Origin: Gordionus sp. m RMFG-2023
Taxonomy: Eukaryota > Nematomorpha > Gordioida > Chordodea > Parachordodidae
DNA: 64,000 nucleotides
Direction: 5' to 3'
Assembly (NCBI RefSeq): GCF_954871325.1
Contig: NC_088775.1
Coordinates: forward strand, 36,681,561 to 36,745,560
Shown here: one piece after another, positions 1-13,500 of the stretch
How the letters are laid out: the number at the start of each line of letters is the position of its first letter
How positions within the stretch are numbered: position 1 is the first letter of the stretch
The notes under the pieces: generated by a model
The model's database searches: none
The model's input: only the letters and a program-made list of their open reading frames with translations
Told to the model about the DNA's origin: nothing
Position numbers and translations under genes: made by a program

Positions 1-1155
1 ATTACAAACCATATCGCAGGATACATGATTTGCAATAAATAAAGTTCAATTGGAAAAAGATTGCCTGATTAATTTGAGAAGTATAATTTCAATTATTGCC
101 TCGTATCATAAGTGTTAAGGGAGCAAGTATTAAGCTTAGCACGAGAGGAAGATAATAGCGTAATATACGTGAATAAATAAATATTAAAAAAAAGTTGATT
201 AACTTGTGATAAATAAAATAATAAATAAACGGGATGAATTTGTAAAAAAACAAATATATAAGCGCGAAAAGAGAAACAAACGATTATTATTAATTATATT
301 ATATTTTTTTTATGTTCGATATATATGTTATTGATTGAAGAAAAAATAAAGGAAAAATAAAGAAATATAAAAGAGTAAAAAATTGTTTGATATTTTAAAA
401 ATAAAGAAAAATAGAAAAAAAAAATATATAAATAGGGTTAATTAACGAAAAATTAACAATAAGGGAGAAATCTGTCTTTTGATTTTGAAAGTTCTAGGAT
501 TTACACATTACAATCCAACATTAATTATTAAATATTATAAATATTTTTGCTTTAAAACCAGTGTTCTCTGCACTTGATTTGATAATAATGCAGTTCAATA
601 AAAGTCTTAAGTATAACGATGAAATTTTTAAATCAAATTTTTAGACCAAAGTGAATGAGGAAAAGACATTTGTTAGAGATGTTATCCGTGAATTGTGCAA
701 TTGAATTTGTGTCAACATTTTGAAGAAATGTTTGTTTCGAAATATTTATATGATGGCTTAAAAATGGGAGATGTAATTATTGCACATGACCAGGAGGTTA
801 TCTAAAGACATGTCACTCTTATAAATTTATTTTAATAAAATATTATTAATACACTATTTATCTTCTTCTTCTGATACTTATAATTCAGATGGAAAATCAA
901 TTCGTTTATTTTATTATATCGTTTACTTTCTAATTTTTCTGTTTTCCCTAATTTATTAATTATATATATATATTTATTAACTTTTCCTACTACATAAAGT
1001 TGTGCAGAAAGGGTCATGAGTTAAATTAAACCAATTAAAAAAGACTTCGTAGTACCATGAATAATTTTTTCTTAATAATTTAACCATTATATCAATGGTA
1101 CAACATTTGTTTAAACAATTAAATATTAACATTATAAATTCTTTCGCTTTCTCTT
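1..1155. other. AT-rich stretch, nothing recognised
   Basis: I see no coding, no terminal repeats and no RNA gene here. Only a short (TA)n tract near 962-975 and A/T homopolymers stand out. Confidence 0.6.
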
Positions 1156-3774
1156 TAGGGGCGTCGCTAGCCTTTACAATCTCAGGGGGCTCAACTAAAA
1201 AATTTTTATGGGGGGCTTCGCCCCCATACTTCCTAATTTGCGGGCCTTCGGCCCGCTTTTGTCCGGCTTTCGGCCGGGTTATATATTAATATATTTTTAA
1301 AAATTACTAAACTCTTGAAGGATTATTCTTATTTTCATATTTTGTTTTTTATTATATTATACGTACAAAATAAACTAGAATATAAATAATTAAGACTAGA
1401 ATATTGATCATTAAGACTAGAATATAAATATCATTAAGACTAGAATATAAATATCATTAAGACTAGAATATAAATAATTAAGACTAGAATATAAATAATT
1501 AAAACTAGAATATAAATAATTAAAACAATACATTTCTACAAATTTTTCAATACAAAATCGATTTACTACAGTATAAAGTATTTTAAATTGCTGATATAAA
1601 AAATTTCGCGTCTAAAGAATTACAAGTGATAAAACCGATTAATTAATTCATACATATGCCTCAATTGTTAATGTTTTTAAAAACCCCATAAGGCAATATA
1701 ATTCTAAGCAACTAACATTAACAAAAGGTCATGAAACTAATATAACTCTCTCTTACCATTTTAGACAAAGTTTTATAGAATGGACTAATAAGGAAAAATT
1801 TATAGGCCTAACCAAATCAACAATTCTTGAAGAAGAGAATATAAACGACCAATCCAAATCATAAAACTATATGGTGAGCTTACTCTTAGATGACATGATG
1901 GAAGCTAGATAAGTAATCGAGAAAATTATTGTGAGATATTAAATTTCTAAAAGATTATCTTCCATTTTTAATCCTATATAAACTACTGGACAATTGATCA
2001 TTGTTGCTCATCTTAATTATGTAATCATATGCTCCCAGCAGCTTTAGTAATAATCTTAAATTACATAGCCACACAAATAATAGATGCTGGTTAATTTGCA
2101 GTCATAGCCATGACATACACGATGTTAACCTATTCAAAATCTAGTATGTTAGATATATTGATAAAGCAAAAACACCTAAAATCTTGGTAGAAATTATGTT
2201 TGGAAGAAATTATGCAAATATATTGTAGCCTTGAGTTATTTACAATTTAAGTGTGCCAAATTAGAAATAAATAATTTGGGAGCTAGAAAATAAGTACCAT
2301 AGTGATATGATGAAAGCAATTAAGATCTTATATATTATTGTATTGTCAATGTATTCATATATTTTTAATTAAATTTTTCAGAAACTTTGGTCATATCAAA
2401 AGAAAGCATTTACTGTTTTTTCTGATTTTTTCCTATCTCAAAAAGAATTTTTTTATAAGCACCATGTCTTTTAGCTAATTTTGGATATGAAAAAAAAATT
2501 TATAAAATAAATATTAGACGATATATTTACTCGCAAATACTAACGCCTAAAATTGCGTTTCAAAAATTATAAGGTTAAATTATTTATAAAATAAGTTCTC
2601 TACGCCGGCTAGTCATTATTGCATATTCATCTATAATGTGATCTATAGGAATGGTATTAATAATATTTTTTTCTATGCTCAATGTTTTATTTAGCTAATA
2701 TTTTGACATCACCTTATGTGATTATAATAGAAAAATTTTAAAAAAAATTCCCATTTCCAGTGTCCTGCTCCTGAAAGGTGAAATATATAAAGCAATTTTT
2801 GCTTAACTTGAAAACTAAGAAATCAATATTGTTTAATACTCTGGTGAAAAATGACTTAAATAGAAATTCTATAGAAATTAGGCAAATTTGGGAGGAAATA
2901 GGAAAAACATATAACTTCAATTATGATCAAGTGAAAAAGAACCTTCCATTAAAATAGATAATTAACTAATAAATTTTTATTTTTTAAAACTTAAATGTCC
3001 AAAGTGTTTTGTTATTAATTTGTAAAAATTTTAAGGATTTTTTCAAAACATTTTGGACACAGACTTATGTATAAATTTATTTACCTATTTTCTTTCTTTT
3101 AACATTTTTGTTTTCAATATTTATATCTTTTAAAACTACAATTATTCGTCTTTCAACTAAATCAAAGTTTGATAAAAACTGTATAAAATATACTTTGTTC
3201 ATCACCAGCTTTATTATTGAATCCTCTTCTTTGGTCCTCAAGATTATTGCTACTTTTATCTTTAGTTTTTTCATAAAGTCTTTATTAATGCTTAAATTTT
3301 TAAATCGCAAAGTCATTTTATTTAAATAGTGATTTTAAACTCGGCTTACAATATTAAATTTGTTAATTTTCAGTTAATAAATCTTTATATTTATTTAATT
3401 AGGGTTATATAATAATTTAATTAATAAAAATCAATTAAACTTAATGCTAAATTGATATTTAAACATTATGCATGGTATTGATATTTTATTTTTAACAAAG
3501 AATTTGATTGCAAGCTGACATAGTGAAAATATAATTTATAAGTATTAATCTAATCTAATAAAATTTAGATAGTCTTATTAATTTTTAAATAATAAAATTA
3601 AATCTATATATTACTTAATAGAATTATAATAAACAGGGGACAATCAAAAAAAGTTCTTTTTAGTTTAAGGGGATATTAAGGAACCATTAAAAAAAAAATT
3701 TTTTTTTGCTTCAGGGGGCTATTCAAATTTTTCAGGCTTGAGCCCCTGCGCCCCCCCCCCTTGTGACGCCACTG
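1156..3774 (+). mobile_element. hAT element, family A copy 1
   Basis: The ends are TAGGGGCGTCGCTAG at the left and the complement of CAGTGGCGTCACAAG at the right. They are flanked by a perfect 8-bp duplication TTTCTCTT (1148-1155 and 3775-3782), the hAT hallmark. Just inside the left end are three stem-loops with TTC-type loops (GGGGGCTTCGCCCCC, GCGGGCCTTCGGCCCGC and CCGGCTTTCGGCCGG); inside the right end is a long C-run. The interior is decayed and no transposase motif could be read. Copies 2 (48055-56547, reversed) and 3 (58409-59390) share its left half. This copy lacks the block found in the others at 50658-49755 and 58977-59390, so it is probably a deletion derivative. Confidence 0.85.
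1371..1526 (+). repeat. Tandem repeat, about 22-24 bp x 7
   Basis: Seven degenerate units of ACTAGAATATAAATAATTAA (some with ATATCATT inserted) lie in the left part of hAT copy 1. Copy 2 has only a single unit at the corresponding place, so the array expanded after the copies separated. Confidence 0.85.
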
Positions 3775-3782
3775 TTTCTCTT

Positions 3783-4223
3783 CCCCTAATTTGTTTAAAT
3801 CTATCATTTAAAAAATATTTTTAAAGTATATATTTTTTTTACATTTATATTATATACTAAAGATTGATGCAATAAAGATTATTCTTGAAATTTTTTATAA
3901 TTAAGGTTGGAAGCCAAAAATAATTAACTGATTTTTTGGAGGGGGGTACTATACATTCATCGCTCAGAAATAATAGGGGCCATTGGGATGATTAAAGAGA
4001 TGTATTGTCTGGCATGGAGCCTAGGATGGAGATAAAATTGATCTACATATCTTGAGTTCTGTCTAAGAAATAAATTTTCTTTTCTCTACTGATTTTGTTG
4101 CTTTTTACCTATAAAAATAGGATAGCTTCTTCGCCGAAGTTCCCTAATATGGTAGACGAAGGGTAAAAAATACGTTTTCTAATTGGTAATATTTGTTGCT
4201 TTTGGATGAAGCAGCTGCAATAG
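3783..4223. other. Intergenic, nothing recognised
   Basis: Mostly AT-rich, with a G-run near 3943. From about 3970 onward the composition becomes less biased, leading into the coding-like block that follows, but no open frame of useful length is present. Confidence 0.4.
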
Positions 4224-4410
4224 ATGCGTTGTGAGTTCGATATTGCAAACGCATCTATACAGGAATCCCATACCAAAGATTGCTCTTTAGGCTTTACCGA
4301 TGAAGATGTTTTCCTTTAGAAATTTGCAGTGCAATTTCCTTTAATCTCAAACGGAGTGTTGCAAAGGGTGTATGAGTGTGGTGTGACTTGCAGAGTTCTT
4401 CGGGAAAAAG
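4224..4410 (+). pseudogene. Coding-like relic, unknown family
   Basis: From an ATG at 4224 the frame reads MRCEFDIANASIQESHTKDC and then GFTDEDVFL. After one interruption it continues as KFAVQFPLISNGVLQRVYEC and GVTCRVLREKG, ending at AAAG|GTATGT, a good splice donor. Base composition is clearly less AT-biased than the flanks. I do not recognise the family. It could be the remains of a host exon or of a transposon gene. Confidence 0.3.
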
Positions 4411-4946
4411 GTATGTGTCTAAGCTAAAAACATTATATGAAATCATTCTTCGTGGAACCGTTTATTTTAGTGCATCCATTTCATGTATATTCCACTATTA
4501 TATAAGTTTTTTTTATAATAGGTAATATATAATAATATACAGTACTGTGTAAATTTGATAAAAAACCGTCCTATATTTTTTAATTTATCTGCAAATAAAT
4601 TTAACTCGTAAAAATTATAAAAAATATTAATTAATACGTGGAAATGTTTTCCATCAAATCTGCACAACACTGTATATTTTAGGAATATTTATTTGTTTGT
4701 TGGATCATTAAAAATAAGGTCAAAATCCAAAGTTAATTCACACTTTCTTTATTTTGTTGATAACTCACTTCCGTTTAATTTTTTGACATTCCGTTTGAAG
4801 AATAAGAGGATCAATTAATGTAATAAAAATGATCTTAACTAAAAAATGATTGCTATAATTTTAGATTTTGGCAAAATGCCAAAAGATTTCTATTTAGCCT
4901 ATACTCATGAGCGGTTCATACCGCTGATATGCGGCTTAAGGTTATA

Positions 4947-5328
4947 AAGTGTTTCTAAGGGGTATGAGGGTACCCCACCTAGTCTCTCGTGTATTTTTTC
5001 TTAAGTTGTTGAATGATGGGTTAACATTAATTTTTTTTAAAAATATATAATATGGGAGATTTTGTTTTAGTTTTTATGGTATACTAAAATCTAGGATTGT
5101 GATGAGCTTAGTGTGTATATTTTTACTTTTGTAAAAAATTGTGAAAGGTTAATAATCAATCTAGTAGAATCTGGAAATCATGCGCATATGTCTTATCGAG
5201 CTAGCTTGACTGTGAATCTATTTGTTCGTTCAAAACTTGGCAGTTGTAAACTAATATCCTTCTTTACATAGGTGGGAAAAAATCACTCGAGAAAATAGGT
5301 GGGGTACCCTCAGAATTTAGAAACACTA
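4947..5328. repeat. Foldback repeat K
   Basis: The ends are inverted copies: AGTGTTTCTAA, then GAGGGTACCCCACCTA and CTCTCG on the left, mirrored near 5275-5328. No clear 8-bp target duplication was found; a 2-bp TA duplication is possible. The interior shows no coding. A stretch at 5195-5265 resembles 7998-8070, so this may be a small dispersed family. Confidence 0.6.
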
Positions 5329-5336
5329 TATATTGA

Positions 5337-6422
5337 AATCAAACATGATACCAGATGTTGTTTATAAATGCGGAAGATTTTTTGTTTTCAAAAATTATTC
5401 TTTTTTAAAAAAGGAACTAAATTAAATTAGAAAATATGTATTATAATTATAAAATAGCAAATTTATATTTATAAAAAAACAATTTTAAAAATTAAATGTT
5501 CAAGCTTGATCACACCTGGGTAAAATTTAGGAAGGCCCGTCACGCCTAGTAATTTAAAATTTATTAACACTCATGCCGTGACCCACTCGTGACATGATGG
5601 GTCATGCTTATTTCACGGCCCGCGCTTACCTCTGATTATTATATTTAAGCGTGAGAAATTATATTTTTTAACTGTAAAATAAATGGCGATAAATATGTAT
5701 TAAAGTTAAACACATCAATTAAATTTTTTAATGTTTGAAATTAGGCTAGGAGAACCAAAAACAAAACGAGGAATCATAGTTTGTTATTGCTAGAGTGTAA
5801 TAATAATTTATATTCATAAGTGTATGTTTCTACGATTATATAGGATAAAATTAAAACAACTTAAAAACCGTAAAATTTTACTTTGGCGCAAATTTATATT
5901 TTATGACTAAAAATTTCAAATATTTTTTTTATTATTTCTTTTTAAAATGCGTTTGAAAGGAAATAACATTCAATACTACCCAATTTAAAATATTGTTTTA
6001 TCCAATTTAGAGAAAGAGTAGGAGATTACATTTTAAAAAAATTTTTTTATAATATAAAAATTTAACTTTTTCTAAAAAAATAATATATTTTTTATATTCC
6101 GTCTCTTTGTCGTCGTTCCTCATCTCGCCTTCATTATTTTTATTTTTTTAAATATTAACAACTTCCTTATTTTTATTTGTCCCAAAATAAAAATTATTTG
6201 TCCGCCAAGCCCAAATTATTTAAATATAGAAAAATTTATTTTTAAAGAATATTAGCGCCTTGTATCTTATAAGAATTAATTATATCAATTTATTTGACAA
6301 AATATAATGATACCGCATTTAAAATTTAAAGCCCGGCGCGATTCGAATTTTTTTTAAAAAATATGAGGCCCAAACAATTATTTTTAAAAATAGGGCAACA
6401 CGTGAGCGACCTAAAAGTTAAG
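5337..6422. other. AT-rich intergenic with a one-ended repeat fragment
   Basis: A GC-richer block at about 5500-5632 ends in ACCTCTG, whose complement CAGAGGTAAGCGCGGGCC looks like a hAT terminus, but I found no partner end. The rest is AT-rich without coding. Confidence 0.35.
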
Positions 6423-6430
6423 GAACAAAT

Positions 6431-7971
6431 CAGGCGCGTAACCATTGGGGGGGGGAAGGGGAAATTCCCCCCCCCATCGCAAATTTGACTATTTTCATAA
6501 ATATCATTTTAAGCTAATAAAAATTTTACCCCCACCCCCCAGATTCCCCCCCCTCCACCAATCAAAATTTTACAAATATTTGAATATCAATTTTCCAACA
6601 TATTATTCAAAAATATTAATAAAATGGAAAAATATTTAGTCAAAGAGATTTAAATCAAACGATAATTTATAAATAAGGCTGAGCATGAAAAAAAGTAATG
6701 TGTCGTTAGCAGCGATATCATTATTGAATTCAATTGATCAATCAGAGTTTATCATTGCTGCTAGTTGCATCAATAAATTATTTTTAGCTCACTACTTTGT
6801 AGAAATTTACAAAAACCAAATTTAGATTTAGTTCAAGTTATTGATTTGGCGGAACATTGGAAAATATACATGAACAGGTAGATACAATAAGAATAAATGA
6901 TACTAGACGTTGAATCGAAGGCTAAATTTTATGATATAATACTAATTAAACCTCGTCTAGCACCTAGGCCATTATTGAGATGAAAATAAATATTGGCTCA
7001 ACTGAAGAATATTATAAAATATCCATTTTCATCCCATTCTTAGATACTTTTTTATAGCAAATAAAAGTACGGGTTTTAGATAAAAAACAAGTCTTTAGCA
7101 ATCTTCAAGTTTTATTACCCAAAGATCCTTCTTCATTTTCTAATGCCACTAATGGTAAAATTAAATATTTAGAAAAATTTTATTCCTATGAGATTGATAA
7201 TGAAATAAATTTAATCAGTGAATTCGAATTGTGGTATAAATATTTATACGTTTAGCTATTTTACCTGAGCATGATATTGATGCGCTCAATCGGTGTAAAG
7301 AAACCTTGGCTCAATTTCCTAATATTTCGAAGTTGTTTTATATTCTTGCATGTTTGCCTATTACAACATACGAATGAAAGGACTTTTTCCAACTTGAGAA
7401 GGTTGAAAACATATTTACGAAGTACTGAATCTCGGCTAAATGGGTTAGCTCTGTTAAATATACACAGAGATTTGGTTCCAAAGACAAACGAAATATATAA
7501 AAATCTTGTATTTGATAAGAAGTTAAAAAAACTTGTTAATTTAATTATTTTCTAGTCAATATTTTTAACTACTATTAATATTTTCAATAAAAAAAATTAT
7601 ATTCTACTTATATTGTATGAGAATTTAAGCTGAGGCAAGTTTTTAAAGCAAATTTTAAAAAAAAATGACATTACACTTTATTTCAACTTTACACATAAAT
7701 AAACCTTTACATTTAAAAAAACTTTATTAAATATAATATACCTAACTTGAAATAATAAAAAAGAGGCTTGTAATATCCTATCCATAAGCACGAATTAGTA
7801 AATAATAGTTAAAAATAGAAATATAATTATATCTAAATAAGACCCGGCCGAAGGCCGAACGGGGAAAGATGGCCGAAGGCCGGGGAAAGATGGCCGAGGC
7901 TAAAAGGGGTTTGGGGGCGAAGCCCCCAAAAAAATTTTCCCCCCTATAAGAAAATCCTGGATACGCCATTG
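6431..7971 (+). mobile_element. hAT element, family B
   Basis: The ends CAGGCGCGTAACCATTGG and, complemented from the right, CAATGGCGTATCCAGGATTT are imperfect inverted repeats. They are flanked by a perfect 8-bp duplication GAACAAAT (6423-6430 and 7972-7979). The right end carries TTCG/GAAG stem-loops (GGGGGCGAAGCCCCC, CGGCCGAAGGCCG). A broken transposase lies inside on the plus strand. The right-end sequence is close to the left end of the 48412-49557 element, so the two are relatives. Confidence 0.88.
7080..7555 (+). pseudogene. hAT transposase C-terminal relic
   Basis: The readable pieces in order are LLPKDPSS, KYLEKFYSYEID and ELWYKYL, then, in a second frame, HTNERTFSNLRRLKTYLRST and ESRLNGLALLNIHRDL. 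The last two are the hAT dimerisation block (usual form: ERSFSxLRRLKTYLRSTM followed by RLNGLALLNIH), as in the ZMYM/THAP9-neighbour group of metazoan hATs. At least one frame change and the loss of the N-terminal zinc finger and catalytic region make it non-functional. Confidence 0.85.
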
Positions 7972-7979
7972 GAACAAAT

Positions 7980-10231
7980 TTAGCTAGCTCACTCATGTTG
8001 CTCAACGAGCTAGTTTGATTCTGAATCAATTTTTTCACTCAAAATGGCGATGACACACCATTTCTACATAATTATAATTTTAAAATATCTTATTCACATA
8101 TAAATAAATTCAGCCTCAAAAGTCGGCTTAAGCCAATTCGGGCCAGCCGACTCATATGGTTCAATGAGCCGGCTTAGCTCAGCCATTTAAGAACACTAAT
8201 CGCGACCTATTTCTTGAAAAAAAATTTCGGATAGGAGTCGGCTCTTTAAATTTTTTTTTATCGGATTCAATCAGTTAGCAAACATTTCTAAACTTTATCT
8301 CGAATCCAGTCCGACTAGAAAAAATAGGTCCAATGTGGGGCTCTATTATCAATTAGACCTGTAAGACATATTTGATAATTAACATTAATTATAAAAATAT
8401 TTCAAAGTGGATAAGATAGAGGACAAATAAATATCATTGCGAAAAAAATTAAAAAATCAAAAATTGCAATTTATCAAAAAATAAATAAGGAATAAGGAAA
8501 CATAAGTTTTAGTCATTTTACTCCTTTGATTTTTCGTGCCATACAGGGTTAATAAATATAATTTTGAATCGTGAAACTAGGTCAGGAGCTAATACCTAGT
8601 AATTGCCTGAGGGTACACTAATAGATACTTATTGCTGACCCGTCAATAAATTCAAACAGACAGCTTAACGGCGTAGTCTAGAAAGAGGCCATAAAACAAA
8701 ATGATTTTAATATATTTTAGTATATTTGTTTTTAATATTTATTTCAGAAATTCAAAAAATAAATAATAAAGGATGGATGTAGTAAAATTAATAATATATA
8801 TGGTATATGTATGTATAATATCTAGTATTTTAACAAATAAATTAAATGTTGGTCATATTTATACCAACAATGTGTAATTTTTAAAAAATACATTATAAAT
8901 AACCAATATCATAATAATAAATTTAAAGTTTGATAAAATATATAAATATAGATGGCATGTTAATTCAATAAATAATAATATGAAACCAATTAAATCATTC
9001 AAAATTTAACGATCAATATAGTATTTTTTAGGGATAAAAAAAGAAGATGATTATATACTTCAAAGATTATCATAGATGAAATCAAAAAGTATATAATGTA
9101 TATAAATTTTCGATTATTGATTTTTGTTATAAATATAATATTTTGATATATTATAAGATAAATAATTAAGTATAAGTTCAATACATAGACATCAATTAAC
9201 AATTATTTTTGCAGCATTTTTTAACAAATATATGAGAAACCGATCCCTTAAAAAGATAAAATAATAATTTTGGAAGCTTTTAGTCCCGAAAAAAACAATA
9301 GTTTTACTTAAATGTTGAATCTTATAATAACATTATAATTTCATACGTATCATCATCACCAATCTACCCATTCATTCATATAAAATAATGAAAAAACAAC
9401 TCCAATATTTATATTATTACTTTTTTAATTTCCACCAAACAAATAAAAACGAATGTAAATTTTAAAAAAATACAATTATTTTAATAATGGTTTTGTAATA
9501 TGAAAAAATAAAAATGTCAAATTTTCATATCAAAACTCAGTCTTTATGATGTGGAATAAATAAATTATGTGTATTGTTATTGTTTTTATAATTAAATCGC
9601 GATGAGCCTTTAATTAATGTACGGTAAGGTGTGTTCAATAAAATGTATGTATTAAAAATAATATTTTAGTAAGAAAATCAAATATTATCTACAACTTTTT
9701 ACTCGTGTTATTGTGAGAATAAACGAGGTAGTGTATATGCTTATACATTATATAATATGACAAATTAAGAGTTTGTTAAATAAAACACATGCTATATAAA
9801 AGGAAGAAGAAAAATTTAACAATAAAAAATATACGCTGGATTGATTAATGTTATCCAGAAATATTTTTTTTGAGGGATTAAAAAGTTAATTCAGCAGCTC
9901 TCGTGTGCTACGTTGACTGTTGAGAGGGATTAGTGGGACAGGATTCAGGAAAGGTTTATTATATATGGAGCAAATAATAACACAAGAAGGCTAATGGTTT
10001 TTCAAAAGATTTATCACATATAATATACGTAGGGGGAGACATGTGAGGATCTCGTTATTTATGAAATTGGGAAGAATGAATACTTTAATTTATTTATATT
10101 TTTTGATACTACACAAATATATTGTGCAACATCAAAAAAATTGTAAATTTTGTTATTTTTATAATATAAAAAAATTAATTGAATAATTATCGGTAAATGT
10201 GATTTATCTATCCTTCTAATACATTATATAA
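7980..10231. other. AT-rich stretch, nothing firm
   Basis: At 7998-8070 there is a fragment similar to 5195-5265. At 8105-8200 a GC-richer piece (GGCCAGCCGACTC, GAGCCGGCTTAGCTC) looks like a MITE end. The remainder, to the AFF 3' end, shows no coding. The last few hundred bases (about 9880-10231) are the probable 3' untranslated region and downstream flank of the AFF gene. Confidence 0.4.
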
Positions 10232-10548
10232 TCATCGAACGGATTTGATCCTGTGGTGAATGTTCCCCCCGGTGCTACCCTGAGACCGATCGTTGCCATT
10301 ACCCTTGCCAGGTTCGGCATTATTATTAATAGTTTGAGGATTGTTTTTAGGGTTTGATTTTAGACGAAGATTCCCGGAATCGTTTCCGGTCATGGGAAGG
10401 AAGTCAGGATCATATATGTCGCTTTGCGTAGTGTAGCCGGATGAGTGCAAACAAAATTTTACGTAGAGCGCCAACTGCCACGTTGAGCAGTTTAGGTTGA
10501 GGTGCAAACGGCACACATGGACAACACGTTCAAAACAAACCACATTGT
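10232..10548 (-). CDS. AFF gene, last exon
   Basis: It follows a good acceptor (TTTTCTTCAG) and stays open for 104 codons to a TGA. It is GC-richer than its surroundings. NVVCFERVVHVCRLHLNL could be the last helix of the domain (AFF4 ends ASIMTDLVRYTRQGLHWL), though the match is loose. The tail after it, rich in Asn, Gly, Ser and Lys, has no AFF4 equivalent, because vertebrate AFF proteins stop soon after this helix. Confidence 0.55.
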
Positions 10549-13500
10549 CTGAAGAAAATAAAGGGGAAAACGTGTTTTAATAAAGAAATGACGAGTTAAT
10601 TTATTTTTAAAAAATCAAAAAAATTTAAAGATAATTTACAAATTTTCAATTATAAAAATGATCAAAACTGTTATCATCGTTGGGCCATAAGGTGGAATAA
10701 TGTTTAATCATGTCCTCGGAAATGTCCCAAAGCTCATGGCATGCCGACAAATTCTGAAGAATAGTAAGATGTTCATGAAGGACGGATACGTCAGAGGACA
10801 GATTTGCATCAAAGCCCCCTCCTTGAGCATCTTTATTAAATGATGAATTCGTGGTGTTGCTGGAGTTGTCTTTGTTCGACAAAAAGAGGGAATGGACTTT
10901 GGCAATAGGCTTAATCATATGTTTTTTTTATATATATAAATCAAATTCTTGCGAGCTAAAATAAAATTTATGGTAATTTTAAATAGGCCAATCTCATAAA
11001 ATGTGATTCGAAAAATGATAATTGACAGTTAAAAAAAATATTTACCATTAAAAATTTTTGATTGCGTGGAATGTCATGAGCCGAACCCCGTTGTTTTTGG
11101 CACCGGTATAATTTGTAGTAAAGAAAAGATTCGATTTTATAGCTTTTATAATAAAATAATTTATCGATCATTTAGTTTGGCTCATCGTCAACAAAATATA
11201 AATATAATTATTACATTTTTTTGAAAAAAGTTCCCAGTCATTTTTACAGTAAATCAAGAACTTAAAATGGGAGAAAATATTATTTTTAATGTATAACAAC
11301 TATTTCCGATAAATTTTATAATATGCTTACATTAAGATAGCCGCGCAAAAATTATTCAAGTAGAGTTTGGTCTGTGCACGATCATTACAAGATTTTTCAA
11401 TCCTATCCAGTATGTGACTATAAATATATTTAAATAAGCTATTAATGAGTGATTAAAATTGTTATCATATTTTAATTTTAATTAGATGGATGACATAAAA
11501 GCAAAAAATTTTAATGACGCACGTGCATAATTTGAGAGTATCACTGTAAACGCTAGAGGCTCGTAGGCAATCTCCAGTGACATTTTCGACGTAATCACCA
11601 TAAAATATGAAATAAATAACAGCGTCAATGTATAGCATCTTTTTTCGATCTTTATCACACTTAAGTTGCAAATATTTATAAAAAATATTAACGATAACAC
11701 TTGTTTATATAAATAGAGCTATAACAAAATATGATCTATTTGGGGATGCAAAAAAACAACAAAAGTGTGAGATATATATTTTAAAAATATTCCTATATTA
11801 TATTTTTTATTAGGATTGTACAAGTAATAAAAAATATAGAAATAGAAAAAAAACCAATGTTTTTTACGAATAAAACAGTTTTTTACTCCTAGGTTCGTAA
11901 CTAATAGAAGCAGTAAAAGACATATATCCAACAAAATAATCCGATTTTAAAAAAATGAAGGAGCGACCTCTCTATCGGCAGCACGCTTTAAATTCTTAGC
12001 GACGCGGAGTAGATGATGAGATGAAACCAGAGATAAGCGGGGATCGAGACCAATGCTGCACCAAAATCGGGTGTTATACGAGTCAAGAGGCGGGGGCAAT
12101 GTGGCTTGCTCGTGGTTCCATTTCAGGTTGTATGACGATGATTGAATTTGCCTGCTTTCAGGTAGGGCCGGTGTTGTAGCAAATGATCTATCGTTTAGAG
12201 TAACGTTTTGTCCCATTCTTTGGTCGTCCTGGCTATTACACTATTTTTAAATAAACATGTTCGTTTTAATTTGCATGTATAGTGATTTTAATAAAAATCG
12301 AGTAGAGTTTCAACCAAAAACAATCATTTTTGATAGATGGTAGGTAGGGATGGGAGCAAACAAAAAAAAACTAAATAAGACAAAGGGATATTTTAAAAAA
12401 CCAAAAAGTAAAACAAAAATAAGCAAATCAATATTTAAACAATAAATGCCATTTTCCTATCAATAAATTTTTTAATTAAAAAAATAAAAAAAACTAATAA
12501 CTACTGGTATAAAAAAAACAAAAAAATTATAGTCAAGCTCAAGACAAAATATTTAATAATTCCTGATTTTTTTGGTTCCTACTTATAATAGGTAACTAAA
12601 AATAACTCATCTAGTTGGAGGTTTTATTGTTAGTTCTTATAATTCAATAAAAATATATATAACCTGGGTATTTAGATGAGCTAAACGAATTTCATTGGTA
12701 GGATGTTGCGATTGGTTTCTTCTTTTTTTATTTGAAAAAAATAAATACCATTTATAAGAATAAAAATGTCATTAATAATATAAATGATCACCAAATATAT
12801 AGTCTTAAAACTTACACGTCATCGAGATAATTAGAATTATCGAGATTCAAATGGCTATGCGAATCTCCGCATTTGACGAGGCCATGAGTTCTCTGGGCTG
12901 TCGCAAGAGACGTTGAGGGCTCATTAGCAGTTACTGATTCTCGACGAGGTTTGAGGGGAAAAAAATCCCCAATAGTGCTAGCCGAGGAGACGGATAAATC
13001 TGCTTGAGAAGCGAGGTGGAAGGTTAACGGATCGCAATCGGCGTCGCCAGAAGCGGAAGTGGAACAACCGTTGTAGAGGTAGGGTAAGATAGGAATCTTT
13101 TTCACAAGCGACAAATCAATGCGAACGGTCAAAGAGGAGGGCAATTTGCGAGGATGGGGGGCCTTGGGGGCCACAGGGTTCTTTAAATTTTTTCGATCGA
13201 CGACACCAATAAAGGGGTTATTTAACGCAATGATTTCGGAAAGAGTTTTTCGTTTGACAACACCCTGTTTAGGGAGAGCGCAAAGGACGCTAAAGTTGTT
13301 AACAGAAGTTTTATTAGAAATGGGGCAATTACCATTTTCTCTATTTGCTGGACAATCGAGGTTAGATTTGACTACAATTATATCTACATTAACAGGGAGG
13401 CCGTTAGGTTCGAGGCGAGCATTTTGAAATGAGGTTTCAATCGAGGTGATCTTCATTTTTTTATTGCTGCCAACGCCTTCGGATGTGTCACGGCAACGTT

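Noticed and set aside
1159-1289. Small plus-strand frame ending in AFGRVIY as a protein
   Set aside because: It runs through the stem-loops of hAT family A and recurs with changes at the other copies; it is terminal repeat DNA.
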